The notes beneath the pieces were generated by a model. The model was not told the DNA's origin and searched no databases. It was given only the letters and a program-made list of their open reading frames with translations. A stretch of DNA of 64,000 nucleotides from assembly GCA_037974665.1 (NCBI GenBank), contig CM075773.1, positions 31,444,853 through 31,508,852 of the forward strand, given 5' to 3'. The position numbers and the translations under genes were made by a program. Source of the DNA: Ehretia macrophylla. Taxonomy: Eukaryota; Streptophyta; Magnoliopsida; Boraginales; Ehretiaceae. Shown here one piece after another: positions 62,157 through 64,000 of the stretch (position 1 is its first letter; each line of letters opens with the position of its first letter).

Positions 62157-62610
62157 AATGGCTAGTGGTAATGATGCGTGGTAAGGTCGCTGCTAACGAA
62201 TCGTATGTGAGTGGAGAATGATATGGATTCGAGCTCCATGTCCCTCTCGGTACTTAGATCTTCCTCTCAAATTTCTCCCATTCCTTGTTTCCTTTGTTCC
62301 GCCGACTACATTGATTGGATACCGCTGGCCCTGCCTACCAAGAAAGTATACTGATTATCTTATAAAGCCATTGAATTCACCTTGGTTGTCCTCCCCATTT
62401 GTTATATCTTATTCCCACCTTGTTCTATTGCTCTTTCTCGATGGTATTCCGGGGCCCTAGACCTCATTCTCTTTGATACGCTTATTCAATTGATAGTGGC
62501 CCCTCCTTACCTTACTTTAATTGGGGAGGATTGGGGTAAAGAACGAGTTCGGGAGCTTGACCAGGAACAAGATAACGAGAAGTAGGTTTGCCTGGGGCGG
62601 GCTCACTTTT

Positions 62611-63079
62611 CTGCCCTTTCCTCCCACGATTTAAGGATTTGCTCAAGCAACCTATCAACCTAATAATAAGAAAGGGACTGCTAGATATAGCGTGCTTTCG
62701 CCCCTATAGATTGAGGATTTTCTTCTGCGAGACTCCATCTAAATCTGCCACTCGTAGGTTGGTTTTTCATTCTTTTTATTGAGAGTATGCTCTCAATTCC
62801 ATTCTTCGTCTTCCTAGTTGCAGTATTCTTGCTCAATCTAATATGAATTTTAGAGTGTCGTGCCGGGTGATAGGCGCTCCGCAGTCACGCATTCGAGCAA
62901 GAGCCTTTGCCTTTCTTCGCTATGTAAATAGAGGGCTGGAAAAAGTGCAAGACCCTCAACAAAAGAATGGATTAAGGTGATAGAGTGTTATCAGGAGACG
63001 CTAGGCTTCGGAATTGAAAAAAGTGCTCTTCTTTTTTTCGTCAGCGGATTTCGCTCATCAAGCTCTTGTTTGATCTGCC
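62611..63079. other. Mitochondrial-type spacer, no gene recognised
   Basis: This is single-copy sequence between tandem unit B and the rps1 pseudogene. Short open frames occur (for example 62588-62782, 64 codons) but none is recognisable. I see nothing else to annotate. Confidence 0.6.
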
Positions 63080-63685
63080 TTAGAATACCACAATATTCGT
63101 CCTTTTTGGGTTAATTATCTCAATGGTGAATCGATCGTTCGATATCCTTTGACTTTTGAGAGGACAGAATGGAAGAAAAGTAATGAAACCTGCAATGGCT
63201 ACTGAATAACCTCCTTTTACTTTCTCAATAATAAAGCCTTTGACCTTTGTATTCGTTTACCAAATCTTGTTCAGTTCCATCTAAGCTCACTTTTGTCTGA
63301 ACCTTCGTGGAAGAAGAAGAAGTGGTTCACCAGCCACTACATCTGTGGATCCCACCAAATCATTAAACCTGGCAGCTGCTCGTTTTTTGATCAGTGATTC
63401 ACCGGCCACTAGATCGATGAAGAATCTCTCCAAAATATTCTCTTTGTTCAGTGATTCACCAGCCACTAGATTCAGGGATCCCACCTTATTCTCAAACCTG
63501 GTGGCTTAGTTGATTGGCATTCCTGTAGGCTCATCTTGTATACAAATTCTAAGGGTCCCAAGTCCTGTATCCACCAAGAACATTTTTTCCCTTAAGCGTA
63601 AAACTTCAGATTGTAAGGCGTTTCCACTACATAAGAAAAAACTGGAATTAGATCTTGGAAATGATCGACTCAAATAGATGCTCAT
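63080..63685 (-). pseudogene. rps1: Mitochondrial ribosomal protein S1 pseudogene
   Basis: On the minus strand one reading frame runs from an ATG at 63685 (MSIYLSRSFPRSN) to a TAA at 63080-63082, 201 codons, close to the usual length of plant mitochondrial rps1. Recognisable parts are the N-terminal segment through REKMFLVDTGLGTL, three VAGE repeats (about 63329-63475), and a C-terminal S1-like segment (VKGFIIEKVKGGYSVAIAGF) ending RTNIVVF. There is no frameshift, but four in-frame stops interrupt it: TAA at 63506-63508, TGA at 63287-63289, TAG at 63281-63283 and TAA at 63257-63259. At least two fit C-to-T or G-to-A changes of an Arg and a Trp codon. C-to-U editing cannot remove such stops. 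The protein would be a small-subunit component of the mitochondrial ribosome; this copy cannot make it. Confidence 0.92.
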
Positions 63686-63843
63686 CATAAGCTTTTTTTT
63701 TCCTCCTCTTCCTATTGGTCAAAAGCATCCAGCAGTGCCATGCCAGTAGAAAGAGTTAAGCTACTAAGCTAAGCTACTGTTGGGGAACTCGATAGAAGCG
63801 ATTTGCTGCTTCCGCCTTTCTAGGCTTCACAATAGCTCCCCCC

Positions 63844-63999
63844 TCAAAGTACGCCACCGCTTAGGCCTACAAAACTCGTCCGCTTGTCAATTCTTGGTGT
63901 AATACTCACTCGTAAATGATTGGTGTCAGAATTTTTCACTGATCCGGTGTGATCAGTCTCACCCGTGTAAGAATTAGGAATTCCTCTTCCAAGTCGTCC
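63844..63999 (-). CDS. Unassigned open frame upstream of rps1 (partial, leaves the window)
   Basis: On the minus strand a frame is open from the window edge to a TGA at 63844-63846, about 51 codons (SYTGETDHTG ... TSFVGLSGGVL). It ends about 160 bases upstream of the rps1 start, in the same orientation. I do not recognise it. Its start is outside the window. It could be the 3' end of a mitochondrial gene in the rps1 cluster or chance. Confidence 0.25.
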   Translation of the reverse strand, partial: GRLGRGIPNSYTGETDHTGSVKNSDTNHLRVSITPRIDKRTSFVGLSGGVL

Positions 64000-64000
64000 C

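Larger units (their letters stand above)
60095..62610 (+). repeat. Mitochondrial-type tandem unit B (about 2.52 kb)
   Basis: This is the second copy of the direct duplication, beginning at the poly-T after CTCAC and ending at about 62610, where the sequence leaves the shared pattern (TCTGCCCTTTCC). It has the trnC-like gene and the same short open frames. A copy-specific minus-strand 62-codon frame (60726-60914) is present here but not open at full length in unit A, which argues against it being a gene. Confidence 0.85.
57475..64000. other. Nuclear mitochondrial DNA insert (NUMT), runs off the window
   Basis: At about 57475 the satellite stops mid-monomer and the composition changes. The following 6.5 kb includes a plant mitochondrial rps1 (minus strand, broken), two trnC(GCA)-like genes of the bacterial type known from angiosperm mitochondria, and spacer of the kind found in plant mitochondrial genomes. 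The first 100 bases (57475-57573) match neither the satellite nor the duplicated units. The rps1 stops and degenerate tRNAs indicate nuclear decay. A plain mitochondrial contig is unlikely because the left flank is satellite, although a misassembly cannot be excluded by reading alone. Confidence 0.8.

Noticed and set aside
57475-64000. Plastid origin of the right-hand segment.
   Set aside because: The only protein gene recognised is mitochondrial rps1, and the tRNA is the mitochondrial bacterial-type trnC. No plastid gene was seen.
1-64000. CRISPR arrays, bacterial operons, phage defence loci or biosynthetic clusters.
   Set aside because: The repeats are 341 bp head-to-tail without unique spacers, and all recognisable coding sequence is retrotransposon or plant mitochondrial.

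Overview
The window looks like nuclear heterochromatin of a flowering plant. Three observations support this: about 31 kb of a 341-bp tandem satellite, Ty3/gypsy chromovirus-type LTR retrotransposons inserted in it, and a right end that carries plant mitochondrial sequence, including a recognisable rps1 and a bacterial-type trnC(GCA). I see no intact host protein-coding gene. Most open frames in the satellite are by-products of a stop-poor repeat, and many of them begin at a non-ATG codon.

Layout: satellite array 1 (1-3609); a tandem chromovirus complex, LTR - internal - LTR - internal - LTR - short internal stub (3610-22710); satellite array 2 (22711-33050), which contains a multi-monomer block duplication; an inverted solo LTR (33051-36620); satellite array 3 (36621-46193); a forward solo LTR (46194-50276) that is itself interrupted by a small non-autonomous TRIM element (47490-48009) with a perfect 5-bp target duplication; satellite array 4 (50277-57474); then, at an abrupt junction, mitochondrial-type DNA to the end of the window (57475-64000). 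That last part holds a 2.52-kb direct tandem duplication, two degenerate trnC(GCA) copies and an rps1 pseudogene on the minus strand.

History that can be inferred: the satellite is the substrate. At least two LTR subfamilies of one chromovirus family entered it. Two of the insertions became solo LTRs, and a third locus became a tandem array by LTR-LTR recombination. The TRIM entered later, into an existing LTR. The satellite shows monomer subfamilies and multi-monomer (8- and 9-monomer) duplications, as expected for unequal exchange in a centromeric or pericentromeric array. The mitochondrial insert has several in-frame stops in rps1 and no sign of constraint between its duplicated open frames, so it is decaying nuclear mitochondrial DNA.

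Limits: all alignments were made by eye. Percent identities, ages and species identity are approximate or unknown, and no database was consulted.
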